Made by a program: the position numbers and the translations under genes. Under the pieces are notes generated by a model, which was given only the letters and a program-made list of their open reading frames with translations, did no database searches and was not told where the DNA came from. A stretch of DNA of 64,000 nt from the NCBI RefSeq assembly GCF_000959445.1, contig NZ_CP009632.1, forward strand, positions 186,001-250,000, given 5' to 3'. Every line of letters starts with the position of its first letter. Positions within the stretch are counted from its first letter, which is position 1. Below, piece after piece: positions 31,576 through 38,589 of the stretch. This DNA comes from Burkholderia vietnamiensis LMG 10929 (lineage in GTDB: Bacteria; Pseudomonadota; Gammaproteobacteria; Burkholderiales; Burkholderiaceae).

Positions 31576-32641
31576 GGATAGGAGCTCCTTTCAGCGATCC
31601 GATATTCAGCGAGCCGTCACGACGCGGCTCGGGCGATGAGGGGACGGGCGGCGCGACGGCACCGGCATCGGCCGGCGCGGCGCGATCGGCCAGCGTTTCC
31701 AGCAGGTCGGCCGACGGCGCGAAGAACAGCGAGCCGGTGACCGCGCGGCTGTAGTCGAGCAGCCGGTCGTAGTTGCCGGGCGGGCGGCCGACGAACATGT
31801 TTTCCAGCATCTGCTCGATCGGCGCCGGCGAGCGCGCGTAGCCGATGAAATAGGTGCCGAATTCGCCGTAACCCGGCCGCCCGAACGGCATGTTGTCGCG
31901 CAGGATCTTCACTTCCTGGCCGTTGTCGTCGAGCGTGGTCAGCGAGCTGTGCGAGCACGACGGCTTCACATTCTCCGGCAACTCGATGTCGGACAGCTTG
32001 GTGCGGCCGATGATGCGCTCCTGCGTCTCGACCGGCAGCGCATTCCAGCCGGCCATGTCGTGCAGGTACTTCTGCACGATCACGTAGCTGCCGCCGGCGA
32101 AGTCGGCGTCTTCGTCGCCAATCACCGTGAAGTCGACCGCTTCGCGGCCTTCCGGGTTCTCGGTGCCGTCGACGAAGCCGATCATCGCGCGCTGGTCGAA
32201 GTTCCGAAAGCCGTGCACCTCGTCGACGACGGTGACGGCGTCGCCCAGCGCGCCGAGCAATTGCGTCGCGAGTTCGAAGCACAGGTCCATCGTGTCGGCG
32301 CGGATGTGCAGCAGGATGTCGCCCGGCGTTGCGATCGCGACGCGCTCGCCGCCGCCGAATTCGCGGAACGGATGCAGCGACGCGGGCCGCGGCTCGCCGA
32401 ACAGCGTGTCCCACGCGGCGGCGCCGAAGCCGCACACGCACGACAGCTTGCCCTCCGGCACGCGCTTGCCGACCGAGCGCACGAGCGCGGCGACGTCGCT
32501 GCACCACGCACGGATGGTGTCGGCATGGCCGGCGCCGGGGTTCACGGTTGCCACGACGAAGATCGCGCTGCGCGTGATCGGACTGTGGACGGCCTGCGGG
32601 AGCGGGGAGCCGGTCTGCATCGCGGGCTGGCGGTCAATCAT
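31568..32641 (-). CDS. DyP-type heme peroxidase, encapsulin cargo
   Basis: A 357-residue dye-decolorizing peroxidase. The family GXXDG motif is present as GFVDGTENP (near residue 158, distal Asp), and a proximal heme His lies in PSCSHSSL (near residue 230). The C-terminus, after a flexible Pro/Ala-rich linker, reads DGSLNIGSLKGAPIHE, a classical encapsulin targeting peptide. Of the candidate starts I prefer ATG 32641; GTG 32674 and ATG 32620 are alternatives, none with a good Shine-Dalgarno. It is the first gene of the two-gene nanocompartment operon and overlaps the shell gene by 8 bases. It consumes H2O2; the physiological co-substrate is unknown. Confidence 0.93.
   Translation of the reverse strand: MIDRQPAMQTGSPLPQAVHSPITRSAIFVVATVNPGAGHADTIRAWCSDVAALVRSVGKRVPEGKLSCVCGFGAAAWDTLFGEPRPASLHPFREFGGGERVAIATPGDILLHIRADTMDLCFELATQLLGALGDAVTVVDEVHGFRNFDQRAMIGFVDGTENPEGREAVDFTVIGDEDADFAGGSYVIVQKYLHDMAGWNALPVETQERIIGRTKLSDIELPENVKPSCSHSSLTTLDDNGQEVKILRDNMPFGRPGYGEFGTYFIGYARSPAPIEQMLENMFVGRPPGNYDRLLDYSRAVTGSLFFAPSADLLETLADRAAPADAGAVAPPVPSSPEPRRDGSLNIGSLKGAPIHE
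31585..31591 (-). promoter_or_regulatory. Encapsulin ribosome-binding site inside cargo-tag codons
   Basis: AAAGGAG, 9 bases upstream of the encapsulin ATG. The same bases are the Lys and Gly codons (plus one base of the next) of the SLKG cargo-loading motif of the DyP gene, so one sequence serves protein targeting and shell translation. Confidence 0.8.
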
Positions 32642-32674
32642 GTCGGGACGCGCGGGCCGCGCAGATCGCGGCAC

Positions 32675-33162
32675 ACGCAGACGAACGGTTGGACTGAGTC
32701 ATGCGACGGTTCTCTTTGGGCTGTGTGACATGCGAATGAAGGACGTCGTGCGCGCATGGGCGGCGGGTGCTGTGCATTCGCCCGGCTTCGTTGCGCGCGC
32801 TGCGTAACAGCGTCGAGCCTGCAATCTAGCAGTTTCGACGGATCTTTGGAACATGAGGGGGGGAATGCGGAGGCCGCCGGGAGCCGTTGCCGCGATCGGC
32901 GGTGCGCTTCGGCCGGGCAGCTTCGGCGGGCGGGGCGTCCGATGGTTTCAGTCCCTTGCTGGTATGCCGAACCCGTGCGGCATTTAACGTCGGGCCGACC
33001 AATACGGCATGAAGCACGCCGGTCGGTGGCGTTGCATACCGGCCGAGCCGCGCGTCGTTAGGGCCGTATAGAGAATGACACGAGTGATTTATGTACAACG
33101 GCAATTGGACGCATCGCATCCAATGAACTCGCATGGACGAACGACATGAACGGAGAGCGCTG
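32675..33162. other. Intergenic region upstream of encapsulin operon
   Basis: About 490 bp. It should contain the DyP/encapsulin promoter (minus strand) and a promoter for the small plus-strand genes. No coding region with recognisable features and no strong hairpin is visible. A run of seven G bases occurs near 32857. Confidence 0.35.
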
Positions 33163-33390
33163 ATGCCGATGAAGGCGATGCACGACAACAGCAAGGGAAT
33201 CGGCGACTTGCGGGCGTTGAGCTACTCGCGCCCGGACACGGGTATCGCGGCGCGGCCTGAGGGCGGGCGTAGCCGGCGTCGCAAGATCGTCGCGTTGATC
33301 ACGGCGGTGCTGCCGATCGCCGTGGCACAATACGTCATGCTGAATATCATAGACGCGACGCGGCCGGCTCACGTCGCGCCGCGAAAATGA
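33163..33390 (+). CDS. Small single-pass membrane protein, unknown
   Basis: A 75-residue ORF starting at ATG 33163, with GGAG 7 bases upstream. A polar N-terminal half (~35 residues) and an Arg-rich patch (RSRRRK) are followed by one hydrophobic segment (IVALITAVLPIAVAQYVML) and a short tail, which suggests an inner-membrane protein with a cytoplasmic N-terminus by the positive-inside rule. I do not recognise a family. The ribosome-binding site and TM segment support it being real. Confidence 0.5.
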   Translation: MPMKAMHDNSKGIGDLRALSYSRPDTGIAARPEGGRSRRRKIVALITAVLPIAVAQYVMLNIIDATRPAHVAPRK

Positions 33391-33439
33391 ATGCACGCGC
33401 AACTATCAAGATACCGGCTCGATAACGGAGAATCCCACG

Positions 33440-33709
33440 ATGAAGCGTCTGCTGATGCTCTGGAAAACTGCGCGACACGATCTGCGCGTGTTGTACGGTG
33501 CGCTCGCTCACCCGGATCGTCCGGTGTGGCTGATTCCGGCGCTTGCGGTTGTCGCGCTGTACGCATTCGAGCCGTTCAACTTCGCGATGCCCGTGCTGGG
33601 TTTCGTCGACGACGGCGTGCTGGTGCCGTTGGCGCTCCACATGCTCGTCCTCGGGCTGCCTGTGTCGATGCGTCGCACGTTGGCACGGCCCCATCCTGAA
33701 GATGCTTGA
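33440..33709 (+). CDS. YkvA/DUF1232-like small membrane protein
   Basis: An 89-residue protein whose central part (ALYAFEPFNFAMPVLGFVDD, then a second hydrophobic segment) matches the DUF1232 (YkvA) pattern Y-x-x-x-P-x-D-x-x-P-x-x-x-x-x-x-x-D-D. The first conserved Asp is replaced by Asn (PFN instead of PID), and DD is kept. Two short membrane segments are predicted. The ATG has GGAGAA upstream. Function of the family is not established. It lies 49 bp after the small membrane protein gene and may share its transcript. Confidence 0.65.
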   Translation: MKRLLMLWKTARHDLRVLYGALAHPDRPVWLIPALAVVALYAFEPFNFAMPVLGFVDDGVLVPLALHMLVLGLPVSMRRTLARPHPEDA

Positions 33710-34149
33710 CAGTTGCGCGCGACACCGCGCAGTACACTGATTTTCAAGTCGATCCCGTAAGCAAGGCGACGATCGACCCGGAAGCCCTTGAATGTCACGC
33801 GTGGATTTCAAGGGCTTCGCTACGTGTGGCCTGCGTCGCAGCGAAGTGCCGACGTGCTGCCACCGTTCCAACGGAAATCGCAAGAACTAGCAAGGGGCGT
33901 GACACGAAGAACGACATCGGGTGTGGGTTCTTTCTGCCTGCATCGACGCGTAAGGAACTGCAGGAGGCGAAGCGTCAGGGCGGCATGCTCCTCGACGATG
34001 TCATCAAGCGCTTGCGTGTCGAGTATCCCGAGGCGTTCCATACGGAAAAGACGTTGCCCGAACGTCGCTTCGCGCTCAAGCCCGTCACCGACGAAACGCC
34101 TCATAGCGTGGAACGCCGGTATCCGCGTCACGACCACGACACGGCCTGA
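33706..34149 (+). CDS. Hypothetical ORF, possibly a gene remnant
   Basis: An open frame of up to 147 residues. The C-terminal ~80 residues (from about TKNDIGCGFFLP onward) have plausible codon use and a coherent charged/helical character, but I recognise no domain. The N-terminal part looks non-coding: it starts at a TTG and crosses a long inverted repeat at 33781-33818. A true start cannot be chosen, and the frame may be the 3' part of a decayed gene. Confidence 0.3.
   Translation: MTVARDTAQYTDFQVDPVSKATIDPEALECHAWISRASLRVACVAAKCRRAATVPTEIARTSKGRDTKNDIGCGFFLPASTRKELQEAKRQGGMLLDDVIKRLRVEYPEAFHTEKTLPERRFALKPVTDETPHSVERRYPRHDHDTA
33781..33818. repeat. Long perfect inverted repeat
   Basis: Arms GAAGCCCTTGAA (33781-33792) and TTCAAGGGCTTC (33807-33818) match over all 12 bp. 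The 14-nt loop holds a further palindrome, CACGCGTG (33796-33803). There is no T-tract and no obvious gene ends here. It could be a terminator-like hairpin, a protein-binding site or a remnant of a mobile element end. Confidence 0.6.
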
Positions 34150-34279
34150 ACCGCCGCGCCCGTCGGATGGCAGGCGGCGCCCGTTATCACCACGGTGCCG
34201 CCGATGGACCGCTGAATCGGTGCTTCGCGATCGACGTTTCACCTGCATCACTCCACTGCGTTGCCCCCCCGCGCGCAAC

Positions 34280-34295
34280 AGGCGCGTGCTTTGCT
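34280..34295 (+). promoter_or_regulatory. Sigma-54 promoter candidate for alcohol dehydrogenase
   Basis: GG at 34281-34282 and GC at 34293-34294 with the exact -24/-12 spacing: GGCGCG-N4-TTGCT against the consensus GGCACG-N4-TTGCW, one mismatch in the -24 box. It lies 54 bp upstream of the ATG at 34350. Confidence 0.6.
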
Positions 34296-34349
34296 CGAAC
34301 AGTGCGACGGTCCCCGGACCGTTCCCACTTTCGACAAGGAGGGCCTGAC

Positions 34350-35555
34350 ATGAAAGCAGTGGTATTTCTCGGCATCGGCGATATCCGCATCGATACGGTG
34401 CCCGACCCGCAACTCGCGCAGCCGACCGACGCGGTCGTGCGGCTGACGGCCAGCGCGATCTGCGGCACCGACCTGCACATGGTGCGCGGCACGCTCGGCG
34501 GCATGAAGCCGGGCACGATTCTGGGCCATGAGGGCGTCGCCATCGTCGAGGCGGTCGGACGCGACGTGCGCAATCTGAAACGCGGCGACCGCGTGCTGAT
34601 CCCGTCGACCATCGCGTGCGGCAGCTGCGCGTATTGCCGCGCCGGCTACACCGCGCAATGCGACGTCGCGAATCCGGGCGGCCCGCGCGCGGGCACCGCG
34701 TTCTTTGGCGGTCCGGCCGACACCGGCGCATTCGACGGACTGCAGGCGGAATACGCGCGCACGCCGCTTGCGAATGCGAGCCTGATCCGCTTGCCCGATT
34801 CGATCGACGACGACCGCGCGATCCTGATGTCCGACATCTTCCCGACCGGCTACTTCGGCGCCCAGCTCGCGGAGATCAAGCCGGGCGATACGGTGGCGGT
34901 GTTCGGTGCGGGGCCGGTCGGCCAGTTCGCGATCGCGAGCGCGAAGCTGATGGGCGCGGGCCGCGTGTTCGCGATCGACCGCATCGCGTCGCGGCTCGAC
35001 ATGGCGTGCGCACAGGGCGCGGAGACGATCGACTTCGCCGAGGAGGATCCGGTCGACGCGGTGCTGCGGCTTACCGGCGGGATCGGCGTGGACCGCGCGA
35101 TCGATGCGGTCGGCGTCGACGCGATGCGCGCCACGCATGGGCCCGCGGCGGCCGATGCGGACGCGGCGCGCACCTTCGACACGGAAGTCGACGCGGTGGC
35201 ACCGCGCCGCAAGCCGGACGGCCGCAACTGGGTGCCGGGCGACGGGCCGTCGCAGGTGCTGCAATGGGCCGTGCGCGCGGTCGCGAAAGCCGGCACGGTG
35301 TCGGTGATCGGCGTGTATCCGGCGCAGGCCCGCGTGTTTCCGATCGGCGAGGCGATGAACCGCAACCTGACGATCAAGATGGGCAACTGCAATCACCGGA
35401 CCATCACGCCGCATCTGATCGAGCTGGTGCGCAGCGGCGCGTTCGACCCGGCCGCAGTGCTCACGTGCCGCGAGCCGCTGACCAACGCGATCGACGCGTA
35501 TCGCGCGTTCGACGTGCGCGAGCCCGGCTGGATGAAAGTGAAGCTGACGCCCTGA
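34350..35555 (+). CDS. Zinc-dependent alcohol/formaldehyde dehydrogenase-like MDR
   Basis: A 401-residue medium-chain dehydrogenase. Catalytic zinc ligands lie in SAICGTDLH and GHEG; structural zinc cysteines are in CGSCAYCRAGYTAQC; the NAD-binding Rossmann motif is GAGPVGQFAI. An insertion around residues 255-290 (ADADAARTFDTEVDAV) is typical of the glutathione-independent formaldehyde dehydrogenase-like branch (FdhA/AdhP-related). The ATG at 34350 has AAGGAGG 7 bases upstream. It is followed 29 bp later by a Cys-rich copper-type protein, and a sigma-54 promoter candidate lies upstream. Substrate is probably an alcohol or aldehyde under stress or low oxygen; that is inference. Confidence 0.88.
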   Translation: MKAVVFLGIGDIRIDTVPDPQLAQPTDAVVRLTASAICGTDLHMVRGTLGGMKPGTILGHEGVAIVEAVGRDVRNLKRGDRVLIPSTIACGSCAYCRAGYTAQCDVANPGGPRAGTAFFGGPADTGAFDGLQAEYARTPLANASLIRLPDSIDDDRAILMSDIFPTGYFGAQLAEIKPGDTVAVFGAGPVGQFAIASAKLMGAGRVFAIDRIASRLDMACAQGAETIDFAEEDPVDAVLRLTGGIGVDRAIDAVGVDAMRATHGPAAADADAARTFDTEVDAVAPRRKPDGRNWVPGDGPSQVLQWAVRAVAKAGTVSVIGVYPAQARVFPIGEAMNRNLTIKMGNCNHRTITPHLIELVRSGAFDPAAVLTCREPLTNAIDAYRAFDVREPGWMKVKLTP

Positions 35556-35584
35556 CCGATGCAACCATCACGAGGAGTACTGCG

Positions 35585-35920
35585 ATGAACGAAACGAACG
35601 CTTCCTATGACAACTGCATCGCCGCGTGCGACGCATGCGCGCGCGCATGCGACACGTGTGCGGCCGGATGCCTCGCCGAATCCGACACGAACCCGTTGGC
35701 CCGCTGCATCGCGCTCGACATCGAATGCGCGCAGTTGTGCCGCGTCGCGTCGGGCGCGATGGCACGGCGCAGCACGCTCGCGCCGCAAGTGTGCGCGTTG
35801 TGCGCGCAGGCGTGCGATGCGTGCGCGGCCGAATGCGGCCGCCATGCGCACGAGCACTGCCGGCGCTGCGCGCAGGCCTGCGAAGCCTGCGCGGCGATGT
35901 GCCGGGCGATGGCGGCGTGA
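35585..35920 (+). CDS. Cysteine-rich four-helix-bundle copper-binding protein (DUF326)
   Basis: A 111-residue protein with regularly spaced cysteines (CIAACDACARACDTCAAGC in the first helices, then CALCAQACDACAAEC and CRRCAQACEACAAMC), matching the DUF326/Csp-type four-helix bundle that binds many Cu(I) ions in its core. There is no signal peptide, so it is a cytosolic type. Histidines near the end (HAHEHC) could be entry ligands. It follows the alcohol dehydrogenase on the same transcript and is convergent (4-bp gap) with the hybrid kinase gene. Likely role is copper storage or buffering. Confidence 0.85.
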   Translation: MNETNASYDNCIAACDACARACDTCAAGCLAESDTNPLARCIALDIECAQLCRVASGAMARRSTLAPQVCALCAQACDACAAECGRHAHEHCRRCAQACEACAAMCRAMAA

Positions 35921-35924
35921 GGGT

Positions 35925-37514
35925 TCAGCGGTTCGCGTGAGCGTTGCGGGCGACGCGCTCCAGCAGCGCGTCGAGCACCGCCATCTCGACGGGCTTCACG
36001 AGGTGATCGTCGAAGCCCTCGCTCGCGGTGCGCGCACGATCGGTCGGCCGCGCATGGCCGGACAGCGCGACGCAGGTCGTGCCGGCCAGCGTATCCATCG
36101 CGCGCAGTTCGCGCAGCAGCGTGAAGCCGTCGACGTCGGGCATCGACAGGTCGACGAGCATCAGCTGCGGCGCGAACTCGCGCGCGAGCGCGAGCGCGTC
36201 GTCGGCGTTGTACGCGACGCGCGGCGCGTGGCCTTTCACTTCGAGCAGCACGGCGAGCGTATCGGCGGAGTCGCGGTTGTCGTCGACGACGACGATGCGC
36301 AGCAGCTCGGCAGCGGGCGGCGCGATGCTGCGCGCGCCTGACGCTTCGAGCGCGGTTGCTTGGTCGGCGGGCTCGGCCGGCAGCCGCACGACGAACGTCG
36401 CGCCCTGGCCGGGGCCGGCGCTTTCCGCGGAAATGGCGCCGCCGTGCAGTTCGACGAACGACCGGCAGATCGCGAGGCCGAGGCCGAAGCCGTCCGATGC
36501 GAGCGTGCCGGTGGCGTTGCCTTGGTCGAACAGGTCGAAGATCGACTCGAGCGCGCCGGGCGCGATGCCGATGCCGCGGTCGCTGACGCGAATCACGGCT
36601 GCGCCGTCCTCCATGCGCGCGCCGATGTCGATCTGGCTGCCGTATGGCGAGAACTTCGACGCGTTGTCGAGCAGGTTGTGCAGCACCTGCACGAGCCGCG
36701 CCGCATCGCCGCGCACGACGAGCGGCGCGTCGGGTACGTCGACGCGCAGGTGCTGCTCGCGCGCCGCCAGTTTCGGCTGGACGCTCTCCACGCCACGGCA
36801 CACGAGATCGCGGATCGTCACCGGCGCCGTGTCGAGCTCGAGCTTGCCGGCGGTGATGCGGCCGACGTCGAGCAGATCGTCGACGAGCCGCGTCAGCTGC
36901 CCGACCTGGCGATGCACGGCGTCGCGGCACTGCGCGAGCGCGGGCGCCGGCTCGGGCAGGCTCTGCAGCACGCCGACCGAATGGCGCAGCGGCGCGAGAT
37001 GGTTGCGCAGCTCGTGCGCGAGCATCGCGATGAACACGCTGAGCCGATGCGTCGACGCTTCGAGTTCCGCGAGCCGCTTGCGCTCGGTCATGTCGCGCGT
37101 GATCTTGATGAAGCCGACCAGCTGGCCGCCCGGCCCGCGCACCGCGGTGATGGTCACGCTGGCCCAGAACCGCGAACCGTCCTTGCGCACGCGCCAGCCT
37201 TCGTCCTCGAAGCCGCCGTGCGCGACCGCTTCCTGCAGCCCGAACGCGGGCCGGCCGGCCGCGATCGCTTCGGGCGGATAGAAGCGCGAAAAATGATGGC
37301 CGAGGATCTCGGCCGGCAGATAGCCCTTGATGCGCTCGGCGCCCCGATTCCACGTGGCGACGTTGCCTTGCGGGTCGAGCATGAATACGGCGTAGTCGGT
37401 GATCGCGCCGACGACCGTCTCGAACCGGAATTCGGCGAAGCGGTGCAGGAGATCGCGTGCATCGGCGGGGCCGAGTGGCGGATGCGGGTCGGAAATGGCG
37501 TCGTCTTGTGTCAT
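35925..37514 (-). CDS. Hybrid sensor kinase PAS-HisKA-HATPase-REC
   Basis: A 529-residue cytoplasmic hybrid kinase. The PAS/PAC domain (about 30-150) has the GYLPAEILGHHFSRFYPPE signature common in Burkholderiales kinases. The HisKA box is MLAHELRNHLAPL with H167, the HATPase domain has GFGLGLAICRS, and the C-terminal receiver (about 405-520) has VVVDDNRD, a phospho-Asp in MLVDLSMPD and the K in LVKPVE. There is no membrane segment. A sigma-54 promoter candidate lies ~130 bp upstream on its own strand. It could feed the sigma-54 response regulator at 51663 through a phosphotransfer, which is inference from location. Confidence 0.9.
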   Translation of the reverse strand: MTQDDAISDPHPPLGPADARDLLHRFAEFRFETVVGAITDYAVFMLDPQGNVATWNRGAERIKGYLPAEILGHHFSRFYPPEAIAAGRPAFGLQEAVAHGGFEDEGWRVRKDGSRFWASVTITAVRGPGGQLVGFIKITRDMTERKRLAELEASTHRLSVFIAMLAHELRNHLAPLRHSVGVLQSLPEPAPALAQCRDAVHRQVGQLTRLVDDLLDVGRITAGKLELDTAPVTIRDLVCRGVESVQPKLAAREQHLRVDVPDAPLVVRGDAARLVQVLHNLLDNASKFSPYGSQIDIGARMEDGAAVIRVSDRGIGIAPGALESIFDLFDQGNATGTLASDGFGLGLAICRSFVELHGGAISAESAGPGQGATFVVRLPAEPADQATALEASGARSIAPPAAELLRIVVVDDNRDSADTLAVLLEVKGHAPRVAYNADDALALAREFAPQLMLVDLSMPDVDGFTLLRELRAMDTLAGTTCVALSGHARPTDRARTASEGFDDHLVKPVEMAVLDALLERVARNAHANR

Positions 37515-37645
37515 CGGAACGGCTAATGAAAGGGCTCGCGCGAGCGGCGGCCGGCCGACGCCGGGTGCGCCGCTGCGGCAATTGTTGGAATCGAATGGAC
37601 CCGGTCGAAACCATAAGGGTACTCAATTCCCCTGATGAATGGGTG

Positions 37646-37661
37646 CGCATCACGCGTGCCC
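37646..37661 (-). promoter_or_regulatory. Sigma-54 promoter candidate for hybrid kinase
   Basis: Reads GGGCACGCGTGATGCG on the minus strand: GGCACG-N4-ATGC with correct 12-base GG-to-GC spacing, one mismatch in the -12 box. It is ~130 bp upstream of the kinase start, and is nearly identical to the site at 54721-54736. Confidence 0.5.
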
Positions 37662-37678
37662 CCTGCGAGCGGCCGGCC

Positions 37679-37694
37679 CGGCATGCCGATTGCG
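37679..37694 (+). promoter_or_regulatory. Sigma-54 promoter candidate for acidic protein gene
   Basis: GGCATG-N4-TTGC (37680-37693), GG-to-GC spacing exact, one transition in the -24 box. It lies ~76 bp upstream of the ATG at 37770 and back-to-back with the minus-strand candidate at 37646-37661. Confidence 0.6.
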
Positions 37695-37769
37695 CAGCGC
37701 TGCCACCTGCCCGCTGCGGCCCGTACGGCGGCCTTCGGCGGCGCTTCACCGTTACGAGAGGGCATCGAC

Positions 37770-38117
37770 ATGAACAGCACACTGGACCCCGACAATGAGC
37801 CGATCGGCCCCGACGAGGACAACGAGCGACGCGGCCGCGATGGACGGGCGCTCGGGCCGAGCGACTCGTCGGACAGCGGCAGCGATACGGTCGGCGCGCG
37901 GCGTCACGCATTCGACGTCGATTCGCCGCTCGACCAGCACGCGCTCGAACGCGGCGACGCGGCGCTCGACAGCGACACGGACCGTGCGGGTACCGGCGAG
38001 CGCGCGTCCGCGGACGGCGACGCGGGGCTCGACGAAGATGCGGACATCGAACCGGATCACACCGAGCGGCTGAGCGAACCGGGCAATACCGACGATCCGG
38101 ATGCCGGGTCGGTCTAG
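37770..38117 (+). CDS. Small highly acidic, probably disordered protein
   Basis: A 115-residue protein very rich in Asp, Glu, Ser and Gly (for example PDNEPIGPDEDNERR and DAGLDEDADIEPD), lacking hydrophobic segments and cysteines, so it is probably intrinsically disordered and cytosolic. The ATG at 37770 follows GAGAGGG. I do not recognise a family; such hydrophilic acidic proteins occur in stress-related clusters, but no function can be assigned. It has its own sigma-54 promoter candidate. Confidence 0.6.
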   Translation: MNSTLDPDNEPIGPDEDNERRGRDGRALGPSDSSDSGSDTVGARRHAFDVDSPLDQHALERGDAALDSDTDRAGTGERASADGDAGLDEDADIEPDHTERLSEPGNTDDPDAGSV

Positions 38118-38149
38118 CGGGCGGCTTGCGATCGGTGCATGCGAAAAAA

Positions 38150-38166
38150 CTGCAATCGCGTTGCAG
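38150..38166. repeat. Short inverted repeat CTGCAA-N5-TTGCAG
   Basis: Perfect 6-bp arms (38150-38155, 38161-38166) around TCGCG, ~335 bp upstream of the sigma-54 promoter candidate at 38501. Position and dyad form would fit an enhancer-type activator site; a weak terminator for the preceding acidic-protein gene is the alternative. Confidence 0.35.
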
Positions 38167-38352
38167 ATAGTGCGGCCTGGGTAGGGGCTTTCGATGACGG
38201 GCGGCCGGTGGGGTAGGTGGCGGTGGTCGGGTACGGCTTGGTGCAGGGACGCGTGGGCCGGCGGTATCTGAATGGCGTGCCTCCGGCGTTTTTGTAGGGA
38301 CCGCTGGCGCGAGCGCCGGGGGCGCGGGCATCCGAGCACGCTGGGAACCGGA

Positions 38353-38448
38353 AGAACCGCAAGAACCGCAAGAACGCCGAGAACGCCGAGAACGCCGAGA
38401 ACGCCGAGAACGCCGAGAACGCCGAACACGCCGACAACCGCCAGAACC
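38353..38448 (+). repeat. 9-bp tandem repeat array
   Basis: About ten head-to-tail 9-bp units. Six are identical AGAACGCCG copies (38371-38424), flanked by degenerate AGAACCGCA and AACACGCCG copies. It lies in the non-coding region between the acidic-protein gene and the BON gene, ~50 bp upstream of the sigma-54 promoter candidate. In all frames it would encode only low-complexity sequence. Copy number is likely to vary between strains. Confidence 0.85.
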
Positions 38449-38500
38449 ACGTCGATCCCGTCACCGCAAGGGCCCTCGCTGGCCGCAGCCGCAACCAATG

Positions 38501-38516
38501 CGGCACGCAGCTTGCA
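38501..38516 (+). promoter_or_regulatory. Sigma-54 promoter for BON/ABC-exporter operon
   Basis: GGCACG-N4-TTGCA (38502-38516), a full match to the -24/-12 consensus core, 74 bp upstream of the BON gene ATG at 38590. It is one of the two best matches in the window. Confidence 0.75.
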
Positions 38517-38589
38517 ACCCTTGCATCGACGCGCGCCGCGATGCGGCATCGGGCCGTGCGTGCAACGGGCGCGAACCAGGAGAGACACC

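Noticed and set aside
33706..33738. TTGACA with a downstream TACACT resembling a sigma-70 promoter
   Set aside because: The spacer is 21 bases, well outside 16-18, and the TTGACA overlaps the stop codon of the DUF1232-like gene.
33781..33818. The long hairpin as a tRNA or small RNA gene
   Set aside because: No cloverleaf arms, anticodon loop or CCA end can be built around it; it is only a single dyad.
38114..38506. Minus-strand frame with repeated SAF/LGV tripeptides across the 9-bp repeat
   Set aside because: The apparent peptide repeat is just the 9-bp DNA repeat translated; no start signal or domain, so treated as non-coding.
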